The position numbers and the translations under genes were made by a program. The notes under the pieces were generated by a model. The model made no database searches. It was not told the origin of the DNA and was given only the letters and a program-made list of their open reading frames with translations. This document shows positions 5,989-12,227 of a DNA stretch of 14,917 bases, piece after piece (the stretch's first letter is position 1; each line of letters begins with the position of its first letter). Source of the DNA: a bacterium HR23 (GTDB lineage: Bacteria > Chloroflexota > Dehalococcoidia > Lucifugimonadales > HRBIN23); NCBI GenBank assembly GCA_002923335.1, contig BEHZ01000032.1:1-14917 (forward strand), read 5' to 3'.

Positions 5989-6771
5989 TTTGCCCCCTGC
6001 ACCCCCATGCGGGCCACCCGTTTGCCAGCCAGGCCCACACACGGGGGGCGACCCCTTGAGGGTGTGGAGGGCCATCCGTGTCTCCCAAGCCAGGGCCTCT
6101 GCCAGGGGCAGGTCGGTGCCCACGCGGAGGGCGTCCTTCACCAGGGCGACGGCGTTGGGTGGGAGGATGGCCAAAGAACGGGCCAGGGCCATCCCTGCGG
6201 CCAGGTGCCGACCCCGGGGCACAACCCGGTGCACCAGCCCCCAGGCCAGGGCATCGTGGGCCGAGAGGCGCCGGTTGGTCAGGAGCATCTCTAGGGTGCG
6301 GGAGGGGCCGATGTGCCGGGGGAGGGTCTGGGTGCCCCCGGCGGCGGGGATCATCCCCAGCGCCACCTCCGGCATGCCGAACACCGCATCCTCCCCTGCC
6401 ACCCGGAGGTCGCAGAGGAGGGCCATCTCTACCCCCGAGCCGAGGCACCACCCGTGGATGGCGCAGACGAAGGGCTTGGGGATGGAGGCCCATACTTCCC
6501 AAACGGGGCGCAGGAACCGCACCCAGCGGGCAATGGCCTGGGAGGGGGCAGTGCCGAACTCGGTCAGGTCGGCTCCGGCGCAGAAGCCCCGCTCCCCCGC
6601 CCCATAGACCACCACCGCCACCACCTCCGGGTCGTCCCGTATGGCGTGGAGGGCCTGCCACACCTCATCCCGCATCTGGATGTTGTAGGCGTTGATAACC
6701 TGGGGACGGCACAGGGCAAGGGTTGCCACCCCTTCCTCTTTGGCGTAGCGGATGGTCTGGAAGGCGCTCAT
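5974..6771 (-). CDS. Enoyl-CoA hydratase/isomerase (crotonase) with both catalytic glutamates
   Basis: A 265-residue crotonase that would add water to a trans-2-enoyl-CoA. GFCAGADL (62-69) supplies the oxyanion hole. Glu115 in GSGVEMALLCD and Glu135 in FGMPEVALG are 20 residues apart, exactly as the two catalytic glutamates of rat mitochondrial hydratase, and GMIPAAGGTQ follows as expected. The reading frame is open further upstream, but the ATG at 6771 is chosen because it overlaps the preceding stop by four bases (ATGA) and AAGGGG lies just before it. The C-terminus is Gly-rich (GGPHGGAGG). It is the last gene of the thiolase-like operon, and its stop codon lies in the next promoter. Of the three crotonases here, it is the one most confidently called a hydratase. 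Confidence 0.92.
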   Translation of the reverse strand: MSAFQTIRYAKEEGVATLALCRPQVINAYNIQMRDEVWQALHAIRDDPEVVAVVVYGAGERGFCAGADLTEFGTAPSQAIARWVRFLRPVWEVWASIPKPFVCAIHGWCLGSGVEMALLCDLRVAGEDAVFGMPEVALGMIPAAGGTQTLPRHIGPSRTLEMLLTNRRLSAHDALAWGLVHRVVPRGRHLAAGMALARSLAILPPNAVALVKDALRVGTDLPLAEALAWETRMALHTLKGSPPVCGPGWQTGGPHGGAGGKASAR

Positions 6772-6947
6772 CCCCTTCCCCTTTGCTGGCGACGGCGGAG
6801 CCACACCTCTGCCACGCCGAAGGCCCCGCCCAAGAGCAGACCCAGCAGGGCGAAAGCGATGGCCGCAGACCCCGAGCGGAAGGCCAGCAGCCCCAGGGTC
6901 AGGTTCACCAGAAAGCCCGCCCCCATACCCAGCAGGACGATGCGCAC
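6768..6947 (-). CDS. Small two-helix membrane protein of unknown function
   Basis: A 59-residue protein starting at GTG 6947, eight bases after the preceding crotonase stop, with AGGGGGTGG just upstream. Two hydrophobic segments are visible, about residues 3-22 and 29-47, separated by a short FRSGS turn. The C-terminus is strongly basic (WLRRRQQRGRG) and would sit in the cytoplasm by the positive-inside rule. It overlaps the next hydratase by ATGA, so it is translated within the operon rather than being a gap. The shape loosely resembles AtpI/AtpZ-type small membrane proteins, but no motif confirms that. It might anchor or accompany the acyl-CoA enzymes. The start and the existence of the protein are inferred from spacing and composition. 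Confidence 0.6.
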   Translation of the reverse strand: MRIVLLGMGAGFLVNLTLGLLAFRSGSAAIAFALLGLLLGGAFGVAEVWLRRRQQRGRG

Positions 6948-6955
6948 TCCACCCC

Positions 6956-7738
6956 CTACCGCCCTTCGTATGTGGGGCGTCGGCGCTCCAGGAAGGAGCG
7001 GATGCCCTCTGCCCGGTCCCGGGTGCTCTGGAGGATGATGTTCAGGTCTGCCTCCAGGCGCAGAGCGTGTTCCAGGGGGAGGTCCAGCCCCTTCCACACC
7101 GCCTCCTTGGCGTATTGGCAGGCCAGGGGGGCCATCTGGGCGATGGCCTGGGCCAGGGCCATCCCTTCGGCCAGCAAGACACCCGGCGCCGTGACCCGAT
7201 GCACCAGCCCCATGCCCAGCCCCTCCGAGGCCGACACCTCCCGGCCGGTAAGGAGCATGTCCTGCGCCCACGCCCGCCCCACAATGCGGGCAAGGAGTTG
7301 GCTCCCCCCATCCCAGGGAAGGAGGCCGTAGCGCAGGTGGGGCATCTGGAAGACCGCCCTCTCGCTGGCCAGCCGAAGGTCGCATGCCAGGAGCAGTTCC
7401 AGGCCCGGGCCACGGGCCGGTCCATTGGCCACCCCCACAACGGGCTTGGGGAAGGCCAGCAGACGGCGGGCGCACTGCCATCGCCGCAGGTGGGTGTCGG
7501 CCTCCTGAGGCTCAGGGGGCAGGGGAAGAAGCCCCGGTGGAGGGAAAGGCCCGGCAGAGAAGACCTCCCCCTCGCCGGTTAGGAGGACAACCCACACCCC
7601 TTCATCGTGGGTCAGGGCGTCCAGGGCGTCCTCTAGGGCGTGGGCAAGGAGGGGGTCAACGGGGTTCCCTTCGTGAGGACGGCACAGGGTCAGGATGGCC
7701 ACCTTGCCCTGTCGTTCCTGGCGCAGTGCCTGGGACAT
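6956..7738 (-). CDS. Divergent crotonase-family protein lacking one catalytic glutamate
   Basis: A 260-residue enoyl-CoA hydratase/isomerase-fold protein. The first glutamate position is kept (Glu114 in GLELLLACD), but the second reads FQMPHLRYG with His134 in place of Glu. The oxyanion-hole loop is also changed: SAGPFPPPG replaces the usual CAGADL and leads into a Pro-rich insert (about residues 64-77). It is therefore probably not a standard hydratase; crotonase relatives with such changes act as isomerases, hydrolases, decarboxylases or C-C lyases. The start at 7738 lies eight bases after the arsC-like stop, with AGGGG upstream; the open frame continues into that gene but has no better start. 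Cytosolic. Its specific reaction cannot be assigned from the sequence. Confidence 0.83.
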   Translation of the reverse strand: MSQALRQERQGKVAILTLCRPHEGNPVDPLLAHALEDALDALTHDEGVWVVLLTGEGEVFSAGPFPPPGLLPLPPEPQEADTHLRRWQCARRLLAFPKPVVGVANGPARGPGLELLLACDLRLASERAVFQMPHLRYGLLPWDGGSQLLARIVGRAWAQDMLLTGREVSASEGLGMGLVHRVTAPGVLLAEGMALAQAIAQMAPLACQYAKEAVWKGLDLPLEHALRLEADLNIILQSTRDRAEGIRSFLERRRPTYEGR

Positions 7739-7746
7739 GGAAGCCC

Positions 7747-8178
7747 CTATACCCTTTGGCCCGCCCCCTCCGCCTCCAGTTGGGTCAGGAGGGCCTCCAC
7801 CTTTTGGCGGACGGTGTCTCGGATGGCCCGCACCTGGGGGAGGGGGAGGTCTTTGGGGTCGGGGAGGCCCCAATCCTCCACATCCCTCAGCAGGATGGCG
7901 GGGCAGGCCTGGGTGTCCACGGCGCACCCCATCACGATGACCCTTTGGGCCTGGCGCACCATCGCATCGGTGAGGGCTTTGGGGTGCTCCAAGGAGAGGT
8001 CTATGCCTACCTCCCGCATGGTCTCGGCCACCGTGGGGTGGATGTGGGGTGCCGGCTGGGTGCCGGCGGATTCGGCCCGAAAGGGGAGGCCCCGCTGGCG
8101 TGCCAGATGGTTAAAGAGGGCCTTGGCCATCTGGCTACGGCCGGCGTTGTGGACGCAGACGAAGAGCACCTGGGCCAT
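7747..8178 (-). CDS. arsC: ArsC-type arsenate reductase / low-molecular-weight phosphatase-fold protein
   Basis: A 143-residue protein of the thioredoxin-coupled arsenate reductase family. The P-loop VCVHNAGRSQ gives CX5R with Cys8 and Arg14. Cys85 and Cys92 (MGCAVDTQAC) have the seven-residue spacing of the Cys82/Cys89 redox pair in S. aureus ArsC, and WGLPDP carries the acid Asp107. All residues for the triple-cysteine relay are therefore present. It would reduce arsenate to arsenite for export, but no arsenic regulator or pump is nearby. It lies inside an acyl-CoA operon, seven bases after DUF35 and eight before a crotonase. AGGAGG lies very close (three bases) to the ATG. A housekeeping phosphatase role is less likely because of the extra cysteine pair. 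Confidence 0.9.
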   Translation of the reverse strand: MAQVLFVCVHNAGRSQMAKALFNHLARQRGLPFRAESAGTQPAPHIHPTVAETMREVGIDLSLEHPKALTDAMVRQAQRVIVMGCAVDTQACPAILLRDVEDWGLPDPKDLPLPQVRAIRDTVRQKVEALLTQLEAEGAGQRV

Positions 8179-8185
8179 TCGCCTC

Positions 8186-8608
8186 CTATGCCTTTGCGGG
8201 GCGGAAGTAGGGGATGGTTACCTGGTCGGTGACCTTCCGGAAGACCACCTCCACCGGCATGCCGATGCGCACATCCTCGGGCTTGCACTCAAGAATGTTG
8301 GTGAACATCCGCACCCCCTCCTCCAGTTCCACCAGGGCCAGAACATAGGGGACCTCTTCGGCGTAGCCGGGGGAGCGGTTCTGGTAGGTAACAGTGAAGG
8401 TATAGACCTTCCCTTTGCCGGAGGCCTTGACCCACTGGGGCGGTTCGTTGGCCCAGCAGTGGGAGCAGAAGCCCCGGGGGTAGAACTGGTATTTCCCGCA
8501 CTTCTGGCACTTCTGGATGAGCAGTTCCCCCCGTTTGCAGGCCTCCCAGTAGGGGCGGGTCTCTCCGCTGATGGCAGGGAGGAGTTTCTTATACTGCTGG
8601 GTGGTCAT
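8186..8608 (-). CDS. DUF35 Zn-ribbon/OB-fold protein, partner of the thiolase-like protein
   Basis: A 140-residue protein with an N-terminal helix, a rubredoxin-like Zn ribbon and an OB fold. The zinc ligands are Cys34, Cys37, Cys48 and Cys51 (CQKCG and FCSHC). The OB fold follows with GKGKVYTFTVTY, VPYVLALVELEEG and IGMPVEVVF. DUF35 proteins bind acyl-CoA and dock on thiolase-fold enzymes, for example in the archaeal thiolase/HMG-CoA synthase complex and with the aldolase Ltp2 through the DUF35 domain of ChsH2. The gene lies 18 bases after the thiolase-like gene, so a complex of the two is expected. GGAGG lies upstream of the ATG. Here it is stand-alone and not fused to a MaoC domain. Confidence 0.93.
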   Translation of the reverse strand: MTTQQYKKLLPAISGETRPYWEACKRGELLIQKCQKCGKYQFYPRGFCSHCWANEPPQWVKASGKGKVYTFTVTYQNRSPGYAEEVPYVLALVELEEGVRMFTNILECKPEDVRIGMPVEVVFRKVTDQVTIPYFRPAKA

Positions 8609-8626
8609 GGCGTCCTCCGCAGAAGG

Positions 8627-9826
8627 CTAGTCCCGGGCGAGGATAACGGTGCCGCCACTGTGGCGGGAGCCCAAGGCTCCGCCGGTCCCGTGGCAGAGGG
8701 CGATGTAGGGCGGCTCGGCACGGTTCCGGCGGGCGTGGGTCTGGCGGGGGGTGCCGGCATAGTCGCCCCGCAGTTGGCGTGTGGCCTCAATGAGCAGGAA
8801 GATGCCCCGCATACCGGGGTGGTTGCTGGAGAGGCCTCCTCCGTCGGTATTGGTGGGCAAGTCCCCGTCAATGCGCAGGCGACCCCCGCTCACGAAGTCG
8901 CCCCCTTCGCCCCGCTTGCAGAAGCCCAAGTTCTCCAGGGTGAGCAGGACGGTGATGGTGAAGGAGTCGTAAATCATGCACATGTCAATGTCCTGGTGGG
9001 TAACGCCCGCCATAGCGAAGGCCTGGGGGGCGGACTGGTAGGCGGCCATCTCCAGGAGGTCCCGCCAGCCCCCGCCCTGGTGGGCGATCCCCTCGCCCAC
9101 GCCCAGTATCCATACGGGCTTCTTCCTGGTGGAGCGGGCCAGAGAGGGGGACGCAACCACCACCGCCCCACCCCCATCGGAGATGACACAGCAGTCCAGC
9201 AGGTGGAGGGGGGAGGAGATTATGCGAGAGGAGAGGACGTCCTCCACGGTGATGGGGTCCCGATACATGGCGTGGGGGTTCATGGAGGCGTGGTAGCGCA
9301 TGGCGACGGCGATTTCAGCCAGTTGCTCGGGCTTGGTGCCATATTCATACATGTGACGCTGGGCCACCATAGCGTAAAGGCCTACGGTGGTGGTGCCATA
9401 GATGTCCTCAAAGGAATCGGGGACGGGGGAGAGACGGGCCTGGCCCCAACGGGCGGCTCCTCCGGTGCCGACCGCTACCCCGCCGGAGCGGGCGGTGCTC
9501 CCGTAGGCGATAACGGCGCAGTTGATGCGCCCCGCAGCGATGGCGGTGAGGGCGTGGGAGAGGTGGAATTCGAAGGAGCCACCGCCCACATTGGTGCTGT
9601 CCACCCAGCGGGGATAAATATTGAGGTAGTCGCACATGCCGTAGCCGGTGATGCCGGGGGGCATGGCGGCCACAAAGAGGGCGTCCACATCCTTCTTCTC
9701 CAGGCCGGCATCGTTGAGGGCGCCGATGATGCTTTCGGCGATGATCAACTGCTCGCTTTTATCAGGGGCATAGCGGGTGGGATGCTCATAGACCCCCACG
9801 ATGGCGGCAGTTCGGCGCAGGTCCAT
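8627..9826 (-). CDS. Thiolase-fold protein without the nucleophilic cysteine (SCPx/Ltp2-like)
   Basis: A 399-residue thiolase-superfamily protein of the SCPx/lipid-transfer branch. The segment aligning with the NNNCATGS nucleophile motif of SCPx thiolase reads STNVGGGS (77-84), so the catalytic Cys is absent (Val80 or a Gly at that place). His336 in SSNHPG and Cys378 in CHGTGGALG, the other thiolase landmarks, remain. A YDSFT motif lies in the C-terminal half. Thiolase-fold proteins without the Cys that pair with DUF35, such as Ltp2, act as retro-aldolases cleaving side-chain beta-hydroxyacyl-CoAs; that is the favoured but unproven role. It heads the operon after a strong promoter. The ATG at 9826 has AAAGGAGG five bases upstream; an in-frame ATG 21 bases earlier would overlap that site and is rejected. 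Confidence 0.9.
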   Translation of the reverse strand: MDLRRTAAIVGVYEHPTRYAPDKSEQLIIAESIIGALNDAGLEKKDVDALFVAAMPPGITGYGMCDYLNIYPRWVDSTNVGGGSFEFHLSHALTAIAAGRINCAVIAYGSTARSGGVAVGTGGAARWGQARLSPVPDSFEDIYGTTTVGLYAMVAQRHMYEYGTKPEQLAEIAVAMRYHASMNPHAMYRDPITVEDVLSSRIISSPLHLLDCCVISDGGGAVVVASPSLARSTRKKPVWILGVGEGIAHQGGGWRDLLEMAAYQSAPQAFAMAGVTHQDIDMCMIYDSFTITVLLTLENLGFCKRGEGGDFVSGGRLRIDGDLPTNTDGGGLSSNHPGMRGIFLLIEATRQLRGDYAGTPRQTHARRNRAEPPYIALCHGTGGALGSRHSGGTVILARD

Positions 9827-9871
9827 CGGTGCCTCCTTTGCAAGCACTGTGGTGGGCGTAAGGACAGGGTT

Positions 9872-9900
9872 AGTGTAGCCCCGTGTAGGGACTATGTCAA
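9872..9900 (-). promoter_or_regulatory. Sigma-70-type promoter of the thiolase-like operon
   Basis: On the minus strand TTGACA (9900-9895) and TACACT (9877-9872) are separated by exactly 17 bases, with transcription expected near 9865 and the ribosome binding site about 25 bases further on. It has the same -35 and -10 hexamers as the promoter at 4025-4053. Confidence 0.75.
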
Positions 9901-9945
9901 GGTTGGCAGGCTTTTCACCTGTTGGTGGGAGAGGGGGAGGTCGCC

Positions 9946-10749
9946 CTACCCCGAGGCCGAGGGGAAGCGGGGTGAACGGCGCTCCCGCAGGGACTGGAGG
10001 CCCTCCCGCACATCGGGGCCGAAGAAGCCCAGCATCTCCAGGGCCAGGGAGTAGTCAAAGGAGACCAGCCCGCCCAGGCGTAGCCACTGGTTCAGCGCCC
10101 GCTTGGTCCAGCGAATGGCCGGCTGAGGGCCGTTGGCCAGTTTCCGGGCCACCTCCCACGCCTTGGGCATCAACTCCTCGTGGGGCACCACCATGCTCAC
10201 CAGCCCAATGCGCTCCGCCTCTCGTGCATCAATGAAGTCGGAGGTGAGGAGGTAATATTTGGCCTTGGCGAGGCCACACAGCAGGGGCCAGATGATGCAG
10301 GCGTGGTCCCCCGCAGCCACTCCCAGGCGGATGTGCCCATCGGTGAAGCGTGCCCGCTCCGAGGCGATGGAGATGTCGGCCATCAGGGCGACAGCCAAGC
10401 CCGCCCCCACCGCGACTCCATTGATAGCGGAGACGATGGGCTTGTCCAGGTTCAGCATATTGTAGACGATGTCCCGTGCCTCCTGCATGCTCTGCGCCAC
10501 GGCGTCGGCGCTGGTGGTCATGGCCTCTATAACCGAGAAATCGCCCCCAGCGGAGAAGGCGTTGCCCGCCCCGGTAATAAGGGCGACCCGCACTTCCGGG
10601 TCGTTCCCCAGGTCCAGCCAGATACGGCTCAGTTCGTTGTGGAGGCGGGCGTTGGTGGCGTTATAGGCCTCAGGGCGGTTCATGGTCAGGAGGGCAACCC
10701 CCTCCCGCTTCTCAATGAGCAGGTGCTGATAGGTGCTGTAGTCGGGCAT
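9946..10749 (-). CDS. Crotonase-family protein lacking both catalytic glutamates
   Basis: A 267-residue enoyl-CoA hydratase/isomerase-fold protein with the oxyanion-hole segment FSAGGDF at 65-71. At the two hydratase glutamate positions it has Ala119 (GAGLAVALMAD) and His139 (FTDGHIRLG), followed by GVAAGDHACI. This pattern belongs to a distinct crotonase subgroup often annotated only as enoyl-CoA hydratase; the residues suggest another reaction, with His139 or Asp137 possibly taking part. It is transcribed from its own promoter, divergently from the cupin gene, and ends 45 bases before the thiolase promoter, so read-through into that operon is possible. The start is supported by AAAGGAGG six bases upstream. 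Cytosolic; substrate unknown. Confidence 0.88.
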   Translation of the reverse strand: MPDYSTYQHLLIEKREGVALLTMNRPEAYNATNARLHNELSRIWLDLGNDPEVRVALITGAGNAFSAGGDFSVIEAMTTSADAVAQSMQEARDIVYNMLNLDKPIVSAINGVAVGAGLAVALMADISIASERARFTDGHIRLGVAAGDHACIIWPLLCGLAKAKYYLLTSDFIDAREAERIGLVSMVVPHEELMPKAWEVARKLANGPQPAIRWTKRALNQWLRLGGLVSFDYSLALEMLGFFGPDVREGLQSLRERRSPRFPSASG

Positions 10750-10782
10750 CGGGCTCCTCCTTTGCAGTGTCCCTCCCAGGGT

Positions 10783-10810
10783 ATTATAGGGCCTTGGGGG
10801 GCCTTGCCCA
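10783..10810 (-). promoter_or_regulatory. Promoter of the third crotonase gene
   Basis: On the minus strand a perfect -10 box TATAAT (10788-10783) is preceded after 16 bases by TGGGCA (10810-10805), four of six matches to the -35 consensus. Transcription would start near 10776, giving a leader of about 27 bases that holds the AAAGGAGG site. It lies back to back with the likely cupin promoter. Confidence 0.6.
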
Positions 10811-10821
10811 GAGGAAATATG

Positions 10822-10827
10822 TATACT
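10822..10827 (+). promoter_or_regulatory. Candidate -10 box for the cupin gene
   Basis: TATACT lies 26 bases before the cupin start codon, within an A/T-rich patch of otherwise GC-rich DNA. No good -35 hexamer is found at the right distance, so an activator or weak expression would be needed. Confidence 0.3.
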
Positions 10828-10853
10828 GGAAGCAGAAAGCCTGGAGGGAGGGC

Positions 10854-11276
10854 ATGCCTGGCAAAGAGGTGCGTGTTACTCACCCCGATGGGTATGAGGT
10901 AGAGGTGGCCTCGGGGGCGATGACCCGCCACGCGGGGGTATCTCAGGCTTTGTGTGGCTCGGAGGGGATACACCTGGCCATCGCCCGCATACCGCCGGGG
11001 TGTCGGTCCAGCGCCCACTACCATGTGAACTGCGAGTCGGCTATCTATGTGGTGAAGGGGCGGGGGAAGTTCCTGGTGGGGGAACGGTTGGAGAGGGCCC
11101 TGCCTATCGGGCCAGGGGACTTTATCTATGTGCCCCCGGGGGCGGTGCACGCCCCGGTGAACGACGGGCCGGAGGAGATGGAACTCATCGTGGCCCGCAA
11201 CACGCCGGTGGAGGTTGTGGTAGAATGGGATGAGAAGCGGGGTGCCCCTCGGGAGACCCCCAGCAGGGGCGGGTAG
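10854..11276 (+). CDS. Single-domain cupin protein
   Basis: A 140-residue cupin beta-barrel. Motif 1 reads HYHVNCE (His55, His57, Glu61), and motif 2 reads GDFIYVPPGAVHAPVN with His99, giving the usual three-His/one-Glu metal site. Small cupins of this type are metal-dependent dioxygenases, isomerases or sugar- and ligand-binding proteins; the exact function cannot be told. The ATG at 10854 is chosen because GGAGGGAGGGC lies directly before it; the in-frame GTG at 10767 lies inside the divergent promoter region. It is transcribed away from the crotonase operon. The last ten bases lie inside tRNA-Ile, with the stop TAG formed by tRNA positions 8-10, so message and tRNA must share a boundary. 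Confidence 0.87.
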   Translation: MPGKEVRVTHPDGYEVEVASGAMTRHAGVSQALCGSEGIHLAIARIPPGCRSSAHYHVNCESAIYVVKGRGKFLVGERLERALPIGPGDFIYVPPGAVHAPVNDGPEEMELIVARNTPVEVVVEWDEKRGAPRETPSRGG

Positions 11277-11343
11277 CTCAGGTGGCGAGAGCGCGGTCCT
11301 GATAAGACCGAGGTCCCTGGTTCGAATCCAGGCCCGCCCACCA
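11267..11343 (+). tRNA. trnI: tRNA-Ile (anticodon GAU), CCA encoded
   Basis: A complete cloverleaf. The acceptor stem GGGCGGG pairs with CCCGCCC, the D-arm is GCTC/GAGC, the anticodon stem CGGTC/GACCG encloses CTGATAA with anticodon GAT, and the T-arm CCTGG-TTCGAAT-CCAGG is standard. The discriminator base is A and CCA (11341-11343) is encoded. It decodes isoleucine AUC/AUU codons. Its 5' end overlaps the 3' end of the cupin gene by ten bases, and it may be co-transcribed with that gene. Confidence 0.97.
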
Positions 11344-11356
11344 TCCCTGCGGGGTG

Positions 11357-11385
11357 TTGACGCCCTCCCCCCTATCGGCTAGGAT
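11357..11385 (+). promoter_or_regulatory. Candidate promoter of the PHP-domain gene
   Basis: TTGACG (11357-11362) and TAGGAT (11380-11385) are separated by 17 bases. The expected start near 11392 leaves only about five bases before the ATG at 11397, so the message would be leaderless or nearly so. The -10 box matches four of six positions. Confidence 0.5.
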
Positions 11386-11396
11386 ACAGGGGTGTA

Positions 11397-12164
11397 ATGC
11401 CCGACGCCCGCCAGACGCCGATGGCCTCTATATTTGACCTGCACGTCCATACCACCAAGGGCAGTAGCGATAGCAGCCTCTCCCCCGAGGAGTTGGTGCG
11501 AGAAGCCAAGCGCATCGGCCTCACCGGCGTCTGCCTGACCGAGCATAGCGGATGGACCGACCGCCACGACTTTGAACGCTTCGCCCGCCAGCACGATATC
11601 GTCCTCGTCCGTGCCCTGGAGATAGACACCGATTACGGCCACATCCTCGTCTTTGGACTGGACGGCTACATCCCCGGCGTTACACGGGTGCGGGACCTGC
11701 GCAAAGTGGTGCGGGCCATGGGGGGCTTTATGGTCTCCGCCCACCCCTTCCGCAACCTCTTCAACCCCCCGCCCTACAACCACAACCTGATCTACAAAGA
11801 CCCCCGATGCTACCCCAAAACCCCTCGGGAGGCGTGTGAGCATATGCTCTTTGAGTTGGTGGACGCTATCGAGGTGGTGAACGGGGCCAACACCGATCAG
11901 GAGAACCGCTTTGCCCTGGAGGTGGCACGCCGTCTGGGAAAGCCAGGCACCGGCGGGAGCGACGCCCACTCAACCCACGGGCTGGGCAAAGGGGTAACCC
12001 TCTTCGACGGCCCTATCCGCAACGAAAAGGACCTCATAGAGGCCCTGCGGGCCGGCGCTTGCCGACCTGCCGAGGGTTTCCATGTAGGGAACCTGCGCAT
12101 CTTTGGGGAGGAGGTGGGGGAGATGGGTGCCTTCGGACGGGAACTGGGCCAACCCGACCTCTAA
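11397..12164 (+). CDS. PHP-domain metal-dependent phosphoesterase
   Basis: A 255-residue stand-alone PHP-domain protein. The metal-binding motifs appear in order: DLHVHT with His16 and His18, Asp25 in SSDSSLSPEELV, TEHSGW with His50, ALEIDTDYGH with Glu75 and His82, SAHPFR with His116, and GGSDAHS with Asp189 and His191. This is the full metal-ligand set of the family (relatives of the YciV/TrpH nucleotide phosphatases and of polymerase PHP domains). The substrate is probably a phosphorylated nucleotide or sugar but is not assignable. The ATG at 11397 is chosen over one at residue 9, which lacks any ribosome binding site; a weak GGGGTG precedes 11397. It lies 63 bases before the DinG-like nuclease-helicase on the same strand, which would fit nucleic-acid metabolism. 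Confidence 0.88.
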   Translation: MPDARQTPMASIFDLHVHTTKGSSDSSLSPEELVREAKRIGLTGVCLTEHSGWTDRHDFERFARQHDIVLVRALEIDTDYGHILVFGLDGYIPGVTRVRDLRKVVRAMGGFMVSAHPFRNLFNPPPYNHNLIYKDPRCYPKTPREACEHMLFELVDAIEVVNGANTDQENRFALEVARRLGKPGTGGSDAHSTHGLGKGVTLFDGPIRNEKDLIEALRAGACRPAEGFHVGNLRIFGEEVGEMGAFGRELGQPDL

Positions 12165-12227
12165 CCCCCTCCTGCACTCCGATAGCACGATATACCGTTC
12201 TCTGCTCGGATGGGTGGGGGAGCCACC

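Noticed and set aside
7640..10054. 804-codon open frame on the plus strand
   Set aside because: It is antisense to the thiolase-like, DUF35 and ArsC genes, which have clear motifs, ribosome binding sites and a promoter on the minus strand. The product has low-complexity composition and no recognisable domain.
10767..10853. Longer cupin start (GTG at 10767)
   Set aside because: It would lie within the divergent promoter region and has no Shine-Dalgarno, while the ATG at 10854 has an excellent one.
11267..11343. tRNA-Ile as an integration (att) site
   Set aside because: No integrase gene and no repeated copy of the tRNA 3' end were found in the window.
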